A DNA stretch of 64,000 nucleotides from Aquisalimonas sp. 2447 (GCF_012044895.1 NZ_CP050695.1:1642501-1706500); one strand, 5' to 3'. Counted from the stretch's first letter, positions 8,272 through 17,272 are shown. The notes: a model not told the origin generated them from the sequence alone. Program-made: numbers and translations.

Positions 8272-8470
8272 GCGGAGTCGTGCCGGGCGGAAGATGCATT
8301 GGGCGACTCGCGGAGCCCCGGAGTGGAGGCCGTCCGGCCCCGAAGGGGTGGCCGCAGGGATGCGGCCACCGGCGCCCAGCACAAGGATGTGCTGTAAGCC
8401 GGCCAGGCCGGAACGGAGGATCAGGCGGAGCGCCGGAGCCCAATGCATCTTCCGCCCGGCACGACTCCGC
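8272..8470. repeat. 33-bp perfect inverted repeat enclosing GGA-loop hairpins
   Basis: Seen directly: 8272-8304 and 8438-8470 are perfect reverse complements over 33 bases. Inside are two compact hairpins: 8348-8369 (GTGGCCGCA, loop GGGA, TGCGGCCAC) and 8378-8393 (AGCACA, loop AGGA, TGTGCT). A third short palindrome is CCGGCCAGGCCGG near 8400. The second hairpin contains ACAAGGATGT, which fits the known CsrA/RsmA binding consensus (GGA in a loop). No protein is encoded. It fills most of the 382-base gap between suhB and trmJ. It may be a mobile repeat, a structured RNA or both. Another element with the same plan is at 44641-44904. Confidence 0.75.
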
Positions 8471-8563
8471 TGACGGGAAAGCCTTGATCCCGGGCGACTC
8501 CCCCGGGTCTGCATAGATCCATTACACTACCGACGCTTGCGACGCGAGATTCAGGAGTCATTC

Positions 8564-9304
8564 ATGCGTGCAGAGCACGTCCGTATCGTGCTGGTGGAAC
8601 CCTCGCTGGGTGCCAACGTGGGCGCCGCGGCGCGGGCGATGAAGACCATGGGGCTGCAGCGCCTCGATCTGGTCACCCCACGTCAGTTCCCGCATCCGGA
8701 TGCCACCGCCATGGCCTCCGGCGCCGATGACGTGCTTGAACACGCCCGCGTGCACGCCTCCCTGGACGATGCCCTGGTCGGGGCCACCCGGGTGGTGGGG
8801 CTGTCCGCGCGGCAGCGGTCGCTGTCCTGCCCGGTGGAGGATCCTCGTGCAGCCGCGGCACCGCTGCTGGCCGAGGCGGAGCAACATCCGGTCGCCATCC
8901 TGTTCGGCCGCGAGCGCACCGGACTGACCAACGAGGAGATCGACCGTTGCCATCGGCTGGTGCACATCCCCGCCAATCCCGAATACAGTTCCCTGAACAT
9001 CGCCGCGTCGGTCCAGGTCATGGCCTATGAGTTGCGCATGGCGAGCCTGGCCGGCGTGCCGGTGGCGCAGCCGAACTCCGAGTGGCCCCCGGCCACCGCC
9101 GATGACATGGAACGGCTGTATGAGCACCTGGAGCGGGTGCTGCACCGGATCGATTTCCTTGATCCCTCCAATCCCCGTGCCCTGATGCGCCGTCTGCGAC
9201 TGTTCTTCGGTCGCGCAGAGCCTGATCACAATGAAATGCAGATCCTCCGCGGCATTCTCGCGCACGTGGAGAAATCGCTACCGAGGGACGCCTCACGGGA
9301 ATGA
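8564..9304 (+). CDS. trmJ: tRNA (Cm32/Um32) methyltransferase TrmJ
   Basis: A 246-residue SPOUT methyltransferase that 2'-O-methylates position 32 of tRNAs. The N-terminus has VRIVLVEPSLGANVGAAARAMK (the N-x-G motif of SPOUT class). The knotted C-terminal part of the domain shows AILFGRERTGLTNEE and the cofactor loop IPANPEYSSLNIAASVQVM. The C-terminal extension is helical. The ATG at 8564 is preceded by AGGAG with 6 bases spacing; a longer in-frame upstream start at 8537 is less likely. It lies before cysE, as is common in gammaproteobacteria. Confidence 0.93.
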   Translation: MRAEHVRIVLVEPSLGANVGAAARAMKTMGLQRLDLVTPRQFPHPDATAMASGADDVLEHARVHASLDDALVGATRVVGLSARQRSLSCPVEDPRAAAAPLLAEAEQHPVAILFGRERTGLTNEEIDRCHRLVHIPANPEYSSLNIAASVQVMAYELRMASLAGVPVAQPNSEWPPATADDMERLYEHLERVLHRIDFLDPSNPRALMRRLRLFFGRAEPDHNEMQILRGILAHVEKSLPRDASRE

Positions 9305-9334
9305 TTGTGCCGTCGCGGCCGGATTGGCTAATAT
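9305..9334 (+). promoter_or_regulatory. Predicted promoter of the leader peptide and cysE
   Basis: TTGTGC at 9305-9310 and TAATAT at 9329-9334 are separated by 18 bases. Transcription would start about 9341, only a few bases before the ATG of the leader peptide at 9344, so that peptide could be read from a nearly leaderless mRNA. Predicted by eye only; no start site is known. Confidence 0.45.
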
Positions 9335-9343
9335 AAGATCACC

Positions 9344-9412
9344 ATGACCGGAACACTCGACTGGCTCTGTTGCCGCCCCGCCTGTTGTCGACGCTGTCGC
9401 GTCTGCGGTTAG
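9344..9412 (+). CDS. Cysteine-rich leader peptide upstream of cysE
   Basis: A 22-codon reading frame with ATG and TAG, 58 bases upstream of cysE. Six of its 22 residues are cysteine (positions 9, 10, 14, 15, 18, 21), in the run [13 protein letters not shown]. Arg (five codons) is the only other enriched residue. No clear Shine-Dalgarno is present, but the predicted transcription start is nearly at the ATG. The position before the gene for the committed step of cysteine synthesis suggests translation-coupled control: ribosomes stalling at Cys codons when charged tRNA-Cys is scarce. CTGGCTC in the leader (9361-9367) can pair with GAGCCAG (9432-9438), and TGCTG (9413-9417) with CAGCA (9436-9440), so exclusive structures are conceivable. 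This is inference. Confidence 0.65.
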   Translation: MTGTLDWLCCRPACCRRCRVCG

Positions 9413-9470
9413 TGCTGCCAATTCGTCGCCCGAGCCAGCAAGTTGCATCATTCCGGACAAGGACACCCCC

Positions 9471-10289
9471 ATGTTCAAACGTATTCGAGAGGACATCCGG
9501 TGCGTCACCGAACGCGATCCGGCCGCGCGTAATGCCTTCGAGGTTCTGACCTGCTACCCGGGTCTGCATGCCCTGCTGTGGCACCGGCTGTGCCACCGGC
9601 TGTGGCACTGGCGGCTGCGATGGCTAGCGCGGTTCATCTCGGTGTTCGCCCGCTGGACCACTGGCATCGAGATTCACCCCGGTGCGCGGATCGGGCGGCG
9701 GTTCTTCATTGACCACGGCATGGGAGTGGTCATCGGCGAGACCGCCGAGATCGGTGATGATTGCACGATCTATCACGGCGTCACCCTGGGAGGCACCAGC
9801 CTGGAGCAGGGCAAGCGCCATCCGAGCCTGGAGGACGACGTGGTCATCGGCGCCGGCGCCAAGGTGCTGGGGCCGGTTACCGTGGCCAGCGGGGCTCGGG
9901 TCGGCTCCAATGCGGTGGTGGTCAAGGACGTGCCGGAGGGTGCCACCATGATCGGGATTCCGGCCCGCATGGCCGGCCAGAGGCCGGAGGAGAAGACCCC
10001 GCAGCGCCAGGCCACGGCGCGGAAGATCGGCTTCGACGCCTACGGCACCACCGACATGCCCGATCCGGTGAGTCAGGCCATCAATTCCATTCTTGACCAT
10101 ATTTACGTGACCGACGAGCGCCTCGTGGAAATGTGCCGGTCCATCCACGAACTGGGCGGCTCGCTGCCGGATGCGCGGATTCCGGATCTGGACTGCAGCA
10201 AGTTCGAGAATGGTGGTAGCGAGAGCCGGGACCAGGGTGCGACCACCGCCACAGCAGATGACGAGGCGGCGGGTGAACAGTCCCGCTGA
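9471..10289 (+). CDS. cysE: Serine O-acetyltransferase
   Basis: A 272-residue enzyme forming O-acetylserine from serine and acetyl-CoA, the first committed step of cysteine synthesis. The N-terminus [18 protein letters not shown] is the SAT helix region. Left-handed beta-helix hexapeptides follow, with HPGARIG, catalytic [21 protein letters not shown] and [13 protein letters not shown]. The shortened N-terminal domain is of the EpsC/NifP type rather than the long E. coli form. AAGGA precedes the ATG by 7 bases. The 3' end overlaps the start of the iscS-like gene by 17 bases, and a Cys-rich leader peptide lies upstream, so cysteine supply and use look coupled. Confidence 0.94.
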   Translation: MFKRIREDIRCVTERDPAARNAFEVLTCYPGLHALLWHRLCHRLWHWRLRWLARFISVFARWTTGIEIHPGARIGRRFFIDHGMGVVIGETAEIGDDCTIYHGVTLGGTSLEQGKRHPSLEDDVVIGAGAKVLGPVTVASGARVGSNAVVVKDVPEGATMIGIPARMAGQRPEEKTPQRQATARKIGFDAYGTTDMPDPVSQAINSILDHIYVTDERLVEMCRSIHELGGSLPDARIPDLDCSKFENGGSESRDQGATTATADDEAAGEQSR

Positions 10290-11520
10290 CGTGCCGTACC
10301 TGGATCATGCCGCGACGACACCGGTGGACCCTCGAGTCCACCGGCGAATGGCGCTTTGCATGGAGCGGGAAGGGACTTTCGGTAACCCGTCGTCGACGCA
10401 TTCCTGGGGGCGTGCCGCTGCCGCGCTGGTGGATGAGGCAGCCGGGCAGGTCGCTGGCCTGGTCAACGCCGACTCTGCCGGTATGGTCTGGACTTCCGGG
10501 GCCACCGAGGCGGACAACCTCGCCATCCTCGGCGCCGCTCGGTTCGCCGCCAACCGGCAGCGCGGGCGGCATGTGATCTCCGCGCGCACCGAACACGCCG
10601 CAGTGCTGGAGCCCCTGCAGCAGCTGGAACGTGAGGGCATGGAGGTGACCCTCCTGCCCCCGGAGACCGACGGCAGCGTCACTGCGGACGCCGTTGCCGC
10701 TGCCCTGCGGGATGACACCGTGCTGGTTTCGCTGATGCACGTGAACAACGAAACCGGCACCGTCCATGACATTGCGGGTATCGGGGAGGTCCTGCGGGAC
10801 CACCCGGCGCGCTTTCATGTGGATGCGGCCCAGAGTGCCGGCAGGCTCCTCATCGATGCCGAGGGGTGGGGTGTGGATCTGTTGTCCCTGTCAGCCCACA
10901 AGGTCTATGGCCCCAAAGGTGTCGGCGCCCTGTGGGTGCGTCGGCGCCCCCGGGTGCGCCTGGAGCCGCTGCTGTTCGGCGGTGGCCAGCAGGGCGGGGT
11001 GCGGCCGGGCACCCTGGCGCCGCACCTGATTGCCGGAATGGGTGAGGCCTGTGCCATTGCCGCCGAACAACTCCCCGCTGAAGGCCCCCGGCTCGCTGCG
11101 CTGCGCCAGCGGTTGCTGGATCGTCTGCTGGCGCTGGACGCCGTGGTGCTCAACGGTCAGCGCGACGGCTGCCCGCATGTACTCAACCTGAGCTTTGGCT
11201 GTGTCAACGGCGATGCCCTGCAGGCGGAGCTGGAAGGGTTGGGGGTTTCCGCGGGCTCGGCGTGCAGTTCCTCGGAGCAGGGCCCGTCCCACGTGCTGCG
11301 GGCGCTGGGTGTCCCCGACGCCCTGGCCCACAGCAGCCTCCGTTTCAGCCCCGGACGCTGGACCACCGAGGCCGACGTGGATCGGGCTGCCTCTCTCGTT
11401 GCCATGGCAGTGGAGCGGCTGCGGGCGTTCTCGCCGGCCTGGCGGGAGTTCGTCCAGGGCGCCAACCTGGTGGAGCTCTACGGAGTGAACCCGGGGCGCG
11501 GTCACGCGTCCAAGGAGTAA
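10273..11520 (+). CDS. iscS: IscS-type cysteine desulfurase
   Basis: A 415-residue PLP enzyme that takes sulfur from cysteine for Fe-S clusters and thio-modifications. Similarity to IscS runs through the whole length: [53 protein letters not shown], the PLP-lysine segment [10 protein letters not shown] (Lys) and the active-site loop [21 protein letters not shown]. The last 15 residues differ from classical IscS, whose C-terminus binds IscU. The GTG at 10273 is chosen because GAGG lies 6 bases before it and the first conserved strand follows soon; GTG at 10291 is an alternative. Next genes are an IscU-like and an IscA-like protein. Confidence 0.88.
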   Translation: MNSPADVPYLDHAATTPVDPRVHRRMALCMEREGTFGNPSSTHSWGRAAAALVDEAAGQVAGLVNADSAGMVWTSGATEADNLAILGAARFAANRQRGRHVISARTEHAAVLEPLQQLEREGMEVTLLPPETDGSVTADAVAAALRDDTVLVSLMHVNNETGTVHDIAGIGEVLRDHPARFHVDAAQSAGRLLIDAEGWGVDLLSLSAHKVYGPKGVGALWVRRRPRVRLEPLLFGGGQQGGVRPGTLAPHLIAGMGEACAIAAEQLPAEGPRLAALRQRLLDRLLALDAVVLNGQRDGCPHVLNLSFGCVNGDALQAELEGLGVSAGSACSSSEQGPSHVLRALGVPDALAHSSLRFSPGRWTTEADVDRAASLVAMAVERLRAFSPAWREFVQGANLVELYGVNPGRGHASKE

Positions 11521-11524
11521 CGCG

Positions 11525-11899
11525 GTGAAACTGGATGCACTGGCACGGGACCATTTCGAGCATCCGCGCAACGCCGCCGGGCTTTTCGAGCCGGCGCCGA
11601 CGGTCGGCACCGGCGTGGGCGGTAAGGTACAATCCGGCACCTATGTGGTGTTCCAGATCCGCGTCGCCGCCGAGGGCCGTATCGATGCCGCGCGCTGGGA
11701 GTGCATGGGCGCGCCCGCGGCCATTGCGGCGGCGAGTTGGCTGTCCGAGCAGCTGGAAGGCTGCAGCCCGAAGCGGGCGCGGGAGTGGACGGCACTGAGC
11801 GTGGGTGACGCGTTGAGTCTGGAACCGGAAGCGCTGTCAGCACTGCTGCCCGTGGAGGACGCCCTGAAGGCAGCGCTGGATGCGTTGGACGTCGAATGA
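11525..11899 (+). CDS. IscU-like protein lacking all Fe-S ligands
   Basis: A 124-residue IscU/NifU-N-fold protein; it aligns with E. coli IscU from residue 10 (HFEHPRNAAG against HYENPRNVGS) to the C-terminal EDALKAAL. In that alignment every cluster ligand is lost: Cys37 is Ser, Asp39 is Thr, Cys63 is Ala, His105 is Ser and Cys106 is Ala. The only cysteine (Cys60) sits three residues before the old Cys63. It therefore cannot hold a cluster in the known way. Fold similarity and position between iscS and iscA argue for a partner or regulator of the desulfurase. GTG start at 11525, four bases after the iscS stop. Confidence 0.8.
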   Translation: MKLDALARDHFEHPRNAAGLFEPAPTVGTGVGGKVQSGTYVVFQIRVAAEGRIDAARWECMGAPAAIAAASWLSEQLEGCSPKRAREWTALSVGDALSLEPEALSALLPVEDALKAALDALDVE

Positions 11900-11919
11900 A
11901 CATCGTGAGGTGGTAACCC

Positions 11920-12243
11920 ATGGCAATCCAGTTGACGGAAGCGGCCGCGCGACATGTGAAGACCCGCGCCGAAAAGGAAGGACGGGGACAGAGCCTGCGT
12001 CTGGGCGTGCGTACCAGCGGCTGCTCCGGGTTCATGTACACCGTCGATTTCGCCGAGGACGTGGGCGACAGCGATCTGGTCTACGAGCAGCACGGTGTGC
12101 AGCTGGTGGTCAGCCGCAAGAGTCTGCCGTTCATCGACGGTATGGAAGTGGATTACATCCAGGAGGGGCTGAACCAGCGGTTCGATTTCAGGAACCCGAA
12201 CGTCAAGGACATGTGCGGCTGCGGCGAGAGCTTTACGGTCTGA
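11920..12243 (+). CDS. iscA: A-type Fe-S carrier protein IscA
   Basis: A 107-residue A-type carrier that accepts and hands on Fe-S clusters. All three ligand cysteines are present: SGCSGF near residue 35 and the C-terminal CGCGESFTV. The protein starts MAIQLTEAAARHVK, the normal family N-terminus. It follows the IscU-like gene by 20 bases with GAGGTGG as ribosome-binding site. No iscR, hscA, hscB, fdx or iscX follows; the next gene is ndk. Among IscA, ErpA and SufA the exact subtype cannot be fixed, but context favours IscA. Confidence 0.88.
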   Translation: MAIQLTEAAARHVKTRAEKEGRGQSLRLGVRTSGCSGFMYTVDFAEDVGDSDLVYEQHGVQLVVSRKSLPFIDGMEVDYIQEGLNQRFDFRNPNVKDMCGCGESFTV

Positions 12244-12398
12244 AGGCGGGCGCCCGGGTAAATTGCCGGCTTACCCGGCAGACGTTACACTAAGCGCCGC
12301 TTTGGGGCCGGGGTTGGCATCGTCTTGGGCGCATGCCGGATGTGCCCGTTCCCGCTACAGTTTTCTTACTTACGCACTTATCAACACGGAGTTTCCGG

Positions 12399-12824
12399 AT
12401 GGCCGCTGAACGCACCCTCTCCATCGTCAAGCCCGACGCCGTTGCCAAGAACGTGATCGGCGAGCTTTACAGCCGCTTCGAGAAGGCGGGCCTGAAGATC
12501 GTGGCTGCACGCATGTTCCACATGAGCCGCGAGCAGGCCGAAGGCTTCTATGCCGTGCACAAGGAGCGCCCGTTCTTCAATGATCTGGTGGGCTTCATGA
12601 TTTCCGGACCGGTGATGGTCCAGGTGCTGGAAGGCGAGGATGCCATTCGCAAGAACCGCGAGATCATGGGTGCCACCAACCCCAAAGAAGCGTTGGCCGG
12701 CACCATTCGCCACGACTATGCCGAGAGCATTGACGCCAACGCTGCCCACGGCTCCGATTCGCCGGAGACCGCCAAGCAGGAAATCGAGTTCTTCTTCAAG
12801 TCCGATGAAATCTGTCCCCGTTAA
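12399..12824 (+). CDS. ndk: Nucleoside diphosphate kinase
   Basis: A 141-residue enzyme transferring the gamma-phosphate of ATP to other nucleoside diphosphates. The N-terminus [15 protein letters not shown], the catalytic histidine segment [29 protein letters not shown] (His near residue 117, shown here within NAAHGSD) and the tail EIEFFF are typical. The ATG at 12399 has GGAG 7 bases before it and gives the usual length. Its 3' end overlaps rlmN by 20 bases, so the two genes are translationally linked. Confidence 0.96.
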   Translation: MAAERTLSIVKPDAVAKNVIGELYSRFEKAGLKIVAARMFHMSREQAEGFYAVHKERPFFNDLVGFMISGPVMVQVLEGEDAIRKNREIMGATNPKEALAGTIRHDYAESIDANAAHGSDSPETAKQEIEFFFKSDEICPR

Positions 12825-13956
12825 AGTTGTTGCCGAGAACGCACCTGGCGCCGGGGCGGCCCCGCAGAAGCTGAATCTGCTGGGGCTGGACCGCGCCGGC
12901 CTGGAAGGGTTTTTCGCCGAACTCGGCGAGAAGCCCTTCCGTGCGTCCCAGATCCTGAAATGGGTTCACCACCGGGGTGTGACCGATTTCGATGCCATGA
13001 CCGACCTCAGCAAGGCGCTGCGCACGAAACTCAAGGACATGGCGGAGGTCCGCGTCCCCGAGCCTGTTCTGGATCAGACCTCCAGTGATGGCACCCGGAA
13101 GTGGCTACTGCAGCTGGACGGCTCCAACGCCATCGAGGCCGTGCTGATCCCGGAGAAGAGCCGCGAGACCCTGTGCATCTCCTCCCAGGTGGGCTGCGCG
13201 CTGGAGTGCAGTTTCTGCTCCACCGGATACCAGGGCTTCAACCGCAATCTCTCCACTGCCGAGATCATTGGTCAGCTGTGGTACGTCACGCGCATGCTGG
13301 AGCAGGAGGGCACCGGGCGCCAGGTGACCAACGTCGTGTTCATGGGCATGGGCGAGCCCCTGCTCAACTTCAAGAACGTGGTGCCCGCCTCGGAGCTCAT
13401 GAAGGACGACCACGCCTACGGTCTGTCCAAGCGCCGGGTGACGCTGAGTACTTCCGGGGTGATCCCGTACCTGGATCGGCTCACCGAGGTCAGCGACATC
13501 AGCCTGGCGGTCTCACTGCACGCGCCCAACGACGCCCTGCGCGACGAGCTGGTGCCCATCAACAAGAAGTATCCCATCGCCGAACTGCTGGCGGCCTGTC
13601 AGCGCTACATCGCCGACAAGCCGCATCGCAGCATCACCTGGGAGTACGTGATGCTCGATGGCGTAAATGACACCGACGAGCATGCCCGGCAACTGGCGCG
13701 GCTGCTGAAGGGCATTCCGTCGAAGGTCAACCTGATTCCCTTCAACCCGTTCCCGGAGGCGCCCTACGAGCGCTCCAGCGACGAGCGCATTCGCGCTTTC
13801 AGCAACATTCTTAGCAACGCCGGCCTGGTTTCCACCACCCGCAAGACCCGCGGCGACGATATCGACGGTGCCTGCGGTCAGCTTGTGGGCAAGGTGGCCG
13901 ATCGGACCCGTCGGCAGCAGAAGCGCGCCCAGAGGGCGCAGGCAGGGACAGCATAA
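12805..13956 (+). CDS. rlmN: Dual-specificity RNA methyltransferase RlmN
   Basis: A 383-residue radical-SAM enzyme methylating C2 of A2503 in 23S rRNA and A37 of some tRNAs. The CxxxCxxC cluster motif is CALECSFC (about residue 130), followed by [11 protein letters not shown] and the C-terminal catalytic cysteine in [12 protein letters not shown]. The N-terminal HhH-like part shows [18 protein letters not shown]. The ATG at 12805 lies inside the end of ndk; starting later would lose conserved sequence. The stop overlaps the pilW start as TAATG. Confidence 0.95.
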   Translation: MKSVPVKVVAENAPGAGAAPQKLNLLGLDRAGLEGFFAELGEKPFRASQILKWVHHRGVTDFDAMTDLSKALRTKLKDMAEVRVPEPVLDQTSSDGTRKWLLQLDGSNAIEAVLIPEKSRETLCISSQVGCALECSFCSTGYQGFNRNLSTAEIIGQLWYVTRMLEQEGTGRQVTNVVFMGMGEPLLNFKNVVPASELMKDDHAYGLSKRRVTLSTSGVIPYLDRLTEVSDISLAVSLHAPNDALRDELVPINKKYPIAELLAACQRYIADKPHRSITWEYVMLDGVNDTDEHARQLARLLKGIPSKVNLIPFNPFPEAPYERSSDERIRAFSNILSNAGLVSTTRKTRGDDIDGACGQLVGKVADRTRRQQKRAQRAQAGTA

Positions 13957-14705
13957 TGACTCGCAAAGCGGCGGTGTTGTGGTTCGTTCTGGCATTCGCG
14001 GCAGCGGTGGTTGCCGGCTGCGCAGCCGGCGGCAACGAACGGGAAGCGTCCCGCATCAACACCCAGCTGGGTATCAATTACATGCAGCAGGACAATCTCA
14101 ACCAGGCCAGCGATTCCCTGGAGAAGGCCCTGGAGCAGGATCGCCGCAACCCCGAGGCTCACGCCGCCATGGCCGTGCTGTCGGAGCGGCTGGAGAAGTA
14201 TGACGATGCCGATCGCCATTTCCGGCGCGCCCTGCGCCTGGACGACGAGCAGCCATCGGTGCGCAACAACTACGGGCGATTCCTGTGCAATCAGGAGCGT
14301 TACGAGGAAGCGCAGGAGCAGTTCCAGCACGCCATCGACGATCCCCTTTATCAGCGCCGTCACGTGGCCCTGTCCAACGCCGGACTGTGTGCGTTGCGGA
14401 CCGGGCACAAGGATGAGGCGGAGGAGTACCTGCGCCGTGCCCTGGAACGTCAGCCGGATTTCGCGCCGGCATTGCGTCGCCTCGCCGAGCTGCGCTTCGA
14501 AAGTGGTGACTATCTCTCGGCACGGGGCTACTACCAGCGGTTCGTCGAGCGCGGGGAGCAGACGGCGGGAACGCTCCTGCTCGGGATACGCATCGAGGAG
14601 GCGCTGGACAACCTGGATGAGGCCGCCAGCTACTCGCTGCGGTTGCGCTCGCAGTTCCCTGATTCGGAAGAGGCGCAGAGCGTGCGCCGGATGGATATCG
14701 AATGA
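13956..14705 (+). CDS. pilW: Type IV pilus biogenesis/stability lipoprotein PilW (PilF)
   Basis: A 249-residue TPR lipoprotein needed in studied species for PilQ secretin assembly. The signal peptide ends in a lipobox (VVAGCAAG, Cys about residue 22). Four to five tetratricopeptide repeats follow, for example NPEAHAAMAVLSERLEKYDDA, QPSVRNNYGRFLCNQERYEE and HVALSNAGLCALRTGHKDE. The position between rlmN and rodZ is the conserved gammaproteobacterial order. No other pilus genes are in the window. Confidence 0.92.
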   Translation: MTRKAAVLWFVLAFAAAVVAGCAAGGNEREASRINTQLGINYMQQDNLNQASDSLEKALEQDRRNPEAHAAMAVLSERLEKYDDADRHFRRALRLDDEQPSVRNNYGRFLCNQERYEEAQEQFQHAIDDPLYQRRHVALSNAGLCALRTGHKDEAEEYLRRALERQPDFAPALRRLAELRFESGDYLSARGYYQRFVERGEQTAGTLLLGIRIEEALDNLDEAASYSLRLRSQFPDSEEAQSVRRMDIE

Positions 14706-15883
14706 CACAGGAGGAGGTCGGGCAGGAACGCCGGGATGATCACGGCCCCGGCCTTGGCGCATCCCTGAAGGCCGCGCGTGTTGATCGTGGCATGGGGGTG
14801 CAGGATGCCGCCGACGCACTGCATCTCAACGTGGCCACCGTCGAGGCCATGGAGAGCGAGGACTGGGATGCCCTGCCGCCCGGGCCGTTTACCCGGGGAT
14901 ATCTCCGCGCCTATGCCAAGCTCCTGGAGATTGACGAGGTCGTTGAGCAGCATGTCGGTCGCCTCGTCCGCGAGGAGAGCGCACCCCTGCGGGTGACGGC
15001 GCCGGTGGAGACCGCTCCGCAGATGCCGCGCCTGCTTGCCCGGGCCGGTGTCGCGGTGATTGTTGTCGGGGTGTTCGGTGCCGCCGGCTGGTGGTTCCTG
15101 GATCGCACGGCACCATTTCTCTCCAGCGAGCCGCCGTCGGAGATCGCCGATCCGGAGTCCGGCGTACCGCCGGTGGAGGATGTGCCCGATGCCGAGCTGC
15201 CTCCCGGCGATGATAGCGCTGATGCGGAAGAGCCACCCGTGGGTGAGGACCCGGCCGCACTGGATGACGACGCGGACATTGAACTGTCCGGAGAGGCATC
15301 CCCGGGAGTTGGTGATCCGGATCTGGCGCCGGGGGAGGCGCTGGGTGACCCCGAGCCGGAGACGGGGCTGGAAGACGAGACCGGGACGGTAGCGGAGCTC
15401 GATGACGATCCCCTGTTCCCCGCCGAGGAGCCGGAGAGCGATCCATTGTCGGAGGAACTTGCCGGCGGCGACGTGGTAACCCCGGAGTCCATCGCCCCGG
15501 ATGCGCCGGGCGATGCCGCAGAGACGGAAGCACAGCCGGCGGACGACGAGCCGCAGCCCTCGGATCTCGCTGGAGAGGAGGCTCCCGCGCCGGACACAGC
15601 GGACGCGTCCGATGCCGAGACCGACGCAGGCGCGCCGCTGGACGACCCGGACGAATTGGTGCTGGATTTCTCCGGTCCGTCGTGGATGGAGATCACCGAC
15701 GCCCGGGGCGAGCAGCTGCTGTACGGCCTGGTGCAGGAGGAGGGCGAGCAGACGCTGCAGGGCGAAGCCCCGTTCTCCGTGGTCATCGGTGACGTCACGC
15801 AGGTCAACGTTTACTACGAGGACAGCGCCGTGGATCTCGGGCCGGAAGACGCCGGCCGCGTGGTGCGCATCCAGGTTCCCTGA
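14702..15883 (+). CDS. rodZ: Cytoskeleton protein RodZ
   Basis: A 393-residue single-pass membrane protein linking MreB to the cell-wall elongation machinery. It has a cytoplasmic HTH_25 domain (residues 18-85, ending PGPFTRGYLRAYAKLLEID), a membrane helix (about residues 107-130) and a long periplasmic linker. The linker is extremely rich in Glu, Asp and Pro (about 135-315). The C-terminal DUF4115 beta domain starts near LVLDFSGPSWMEI. The acidic linker is longer than in E. coli and fits a halophile. The start overlaps pilW by four bases. Confidence 0.93.
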   Translation: MTQEEVGQERRDDHGPGLGASLKAARVDRGMGVQDAADALHLNVATVEAMESEDWDALPPGPFTRGYLRAYAKLLEIDEVVEQHVGRLVREESAPLRVTAPVETAPQMPRLLARAGVAVIVVGVFGAAGWWFLDRTAPFLSSEPPSEIADPESGVPPVEDVPDAELPPGDDSADAEEPPVGEDPAALDDDADIELSGEASPGVGDPDLAPGEALGDPEPETGLEDETGTVAELDDDPLFPAEEPESDPLSEELAGGDVVTPESIAPDAPGDAAETEAQPADDEPQPSDLAGEEAPAPDTADASDAETDAGAPLDDPDELVLDFSGPSWMEITDARGEQLLYGLVQEEGEQTLQGEAPFSVVIGDVTQVNVYYEDSAVDLGPEDAGRVVRIQVP

Positions 15884-15979
15884 GTCCGTGGTTTGGCCGG
15901 ACGCCGGGGGCGGCCTGCCGTGACTGCACGTGCCCAGATGGTCAGCGCCCGGGGCGGTTCTCCGGGCAAGGGAGGAGGT

Positions 15980-17272
15980 TTGGCAAAATCCATACAGTCG
16001 GTGCGTGGGTTCGGTGACATCCTGCCCGAGCAGACCCCTGTCTGGCAGTTCGTGGAGGCGCGCTTGCGCGCAACCCTGGACGGTTACGGCTACGAGGAGA
16101 TCCGGCTGCCCCTGCTGGAGAAGACGGAGCTGTTCTCCCGCTCCATCGGCGAAGTCACCGATATCGTCGAGAAGGAGATGTACACCTTCGAGGACCGCAA
16201 TGGCGACAGCCTGACCCTGCGGCCCGAGGGGACCGCCGGCTGTGTGCGCGCCGGTATTCAGCACGGGTTGCTCCATAATCGGCAGCCGCGGCTATGGTAT
16301 GCCGGCAGCATGTTCCGCCATGAGCGCCCACAGAAAGGGCGCTACCGGCAGTTCAACCAGATCGGCGTCGAGGTGTTCGGTCTGCCGGGTCCGGATATTG
16401 ATGCCGAGGTGATCCTGCTGGCCGCGCGGATGCTGCGCAGCGTGGGGCTCACCGATATCCGCCTGGAACTCAATACCCTGGGCACCGCAGCCGCGCGGGC
16501 GGCGTACAAGGATGCGCTGGTGGCGTACCTGCGCGGTCATGAGGACCGCCTGGACGATGACAGCCGCCGGCGGCTGGAGACGAATCCGCTGCGGATCCTC
16601 GATACCAAGGATGCCGGTACCCGTGCCGTGCTGGAGAATGCGCCGGCCCTCTCCGACTGGATCGACGCCGACAGCCGGGAGCATTTCCATGCCCTGTGCG
16701 CCATGCTGGATACGGCCGGGATTGCCTATACGGTCAACCCGCAGCTGGTGCGTGGGCTCGACTACTATGGGCGTACGGTGTTCGAGTGGGTGACGGACCG
16801 TCTCGGTGCCCAGGGCACTGTCTGTGCCGGCGGCCGTTACGATGGCCTGGTGGAGCAGATCGGCGGGCGTTCGACGCCGGCGATCGGCTTCGCTCTGGGC
16901 ATTGAACGGCTGGTGGCGCTGATCGAGGACGGGGGGCTGGCCCCGTCCCCTCGTGGACCGGACGTCTACCTTGTTGCCGCGGGTGATGCCGCGCGTCGTC
17001 AGGGCCTGGTCATCGCCGAGGAACTTCGGGATGCGTTGCCGGGTCTGCGTCTGGTAACGCACTGTGGCAGCGGCGGATTCAAGAGCCAGTTCAAGCGGGC
17101 CGACCGGCTCGGCGCCCGCTTTGCACTGGTGCTGGGCGAGGAGGAGCTGGCCGCGGGCCAGGTTTCTCTGAAGGAACTTCAATCCGCGGGCGAGCAGGAA
17201 ACCCTGCCGCGCGCCGAGCTGGTGGCAGCCCTGCGGGAGCGGTTACCGAAGGAGTCAGAAGGGCATGAGTGA
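15980..17272 (+). CDS. hisS: Histidyl-tRNA synthetase
   Basis: A 430-residue class II synthetase charging tRNA-His. Motif 1 to 3 landmarks are present: [14 protein letters not shown] (motif 2 start), [19 protein letters not shown], the His-specific [13 protein letters not shown] and [12 protein letters not shown] (motif 3). The C-terminal anticodon-binding domain covers about 330-430. The start is taken as the TTG at 15980 because the family begins MAK-IQ-RG, and GGAGG lies 4 bases upstream; an ATG at 15938 would add 14 residues. In many relatives ispG lies between rodZ and hisS; it is absent here. Confidence 0.95.
   Translation: MAKSIQSVRGFGDILPEQTPVWQFVEARLRATLDGYGYEEIRLPLLEKTELFSRSIGEVTDIVEKEMYTFEDRNGDSLTLRPEGTAGCVRAGIQHGLLHNRQPRLWYAGSMFRHERPQKGRYRQFNQIGVEVFGLPGPDIDAEVILLAARMLRSVGLTDIRLELNTLGTAAARAAYKDALVAYLRGHEDRLDDDSRRRLETNPLRILDTKDAGTRAVLENAPALSDWIDADSREHFHALCAMLDTAGIAYTVNPQLVRGLDYYGRTVFEWVTDRLGAQGTVCAGGRYDGLVEQIGGRSTPAIGFALGIERLVALIEDGGLAPSPRGPDVYLVAAGDAARRQGLVIAEELRDALPGLRLVTHCGSGGFKSQFKRADRLGARFALVLGEEELAAGQVSLKELQSAGEQETLPRAELVAALRERLPKESEGHE

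Noticed and set aside
15884-15979. Missing or broken ispG between rodZ and hisS
   Set aside because: The gap is only about 96 bases and shows no remnant; ispG is simply elsewhere, so this is a gene-order difference rather than a pseudogene.
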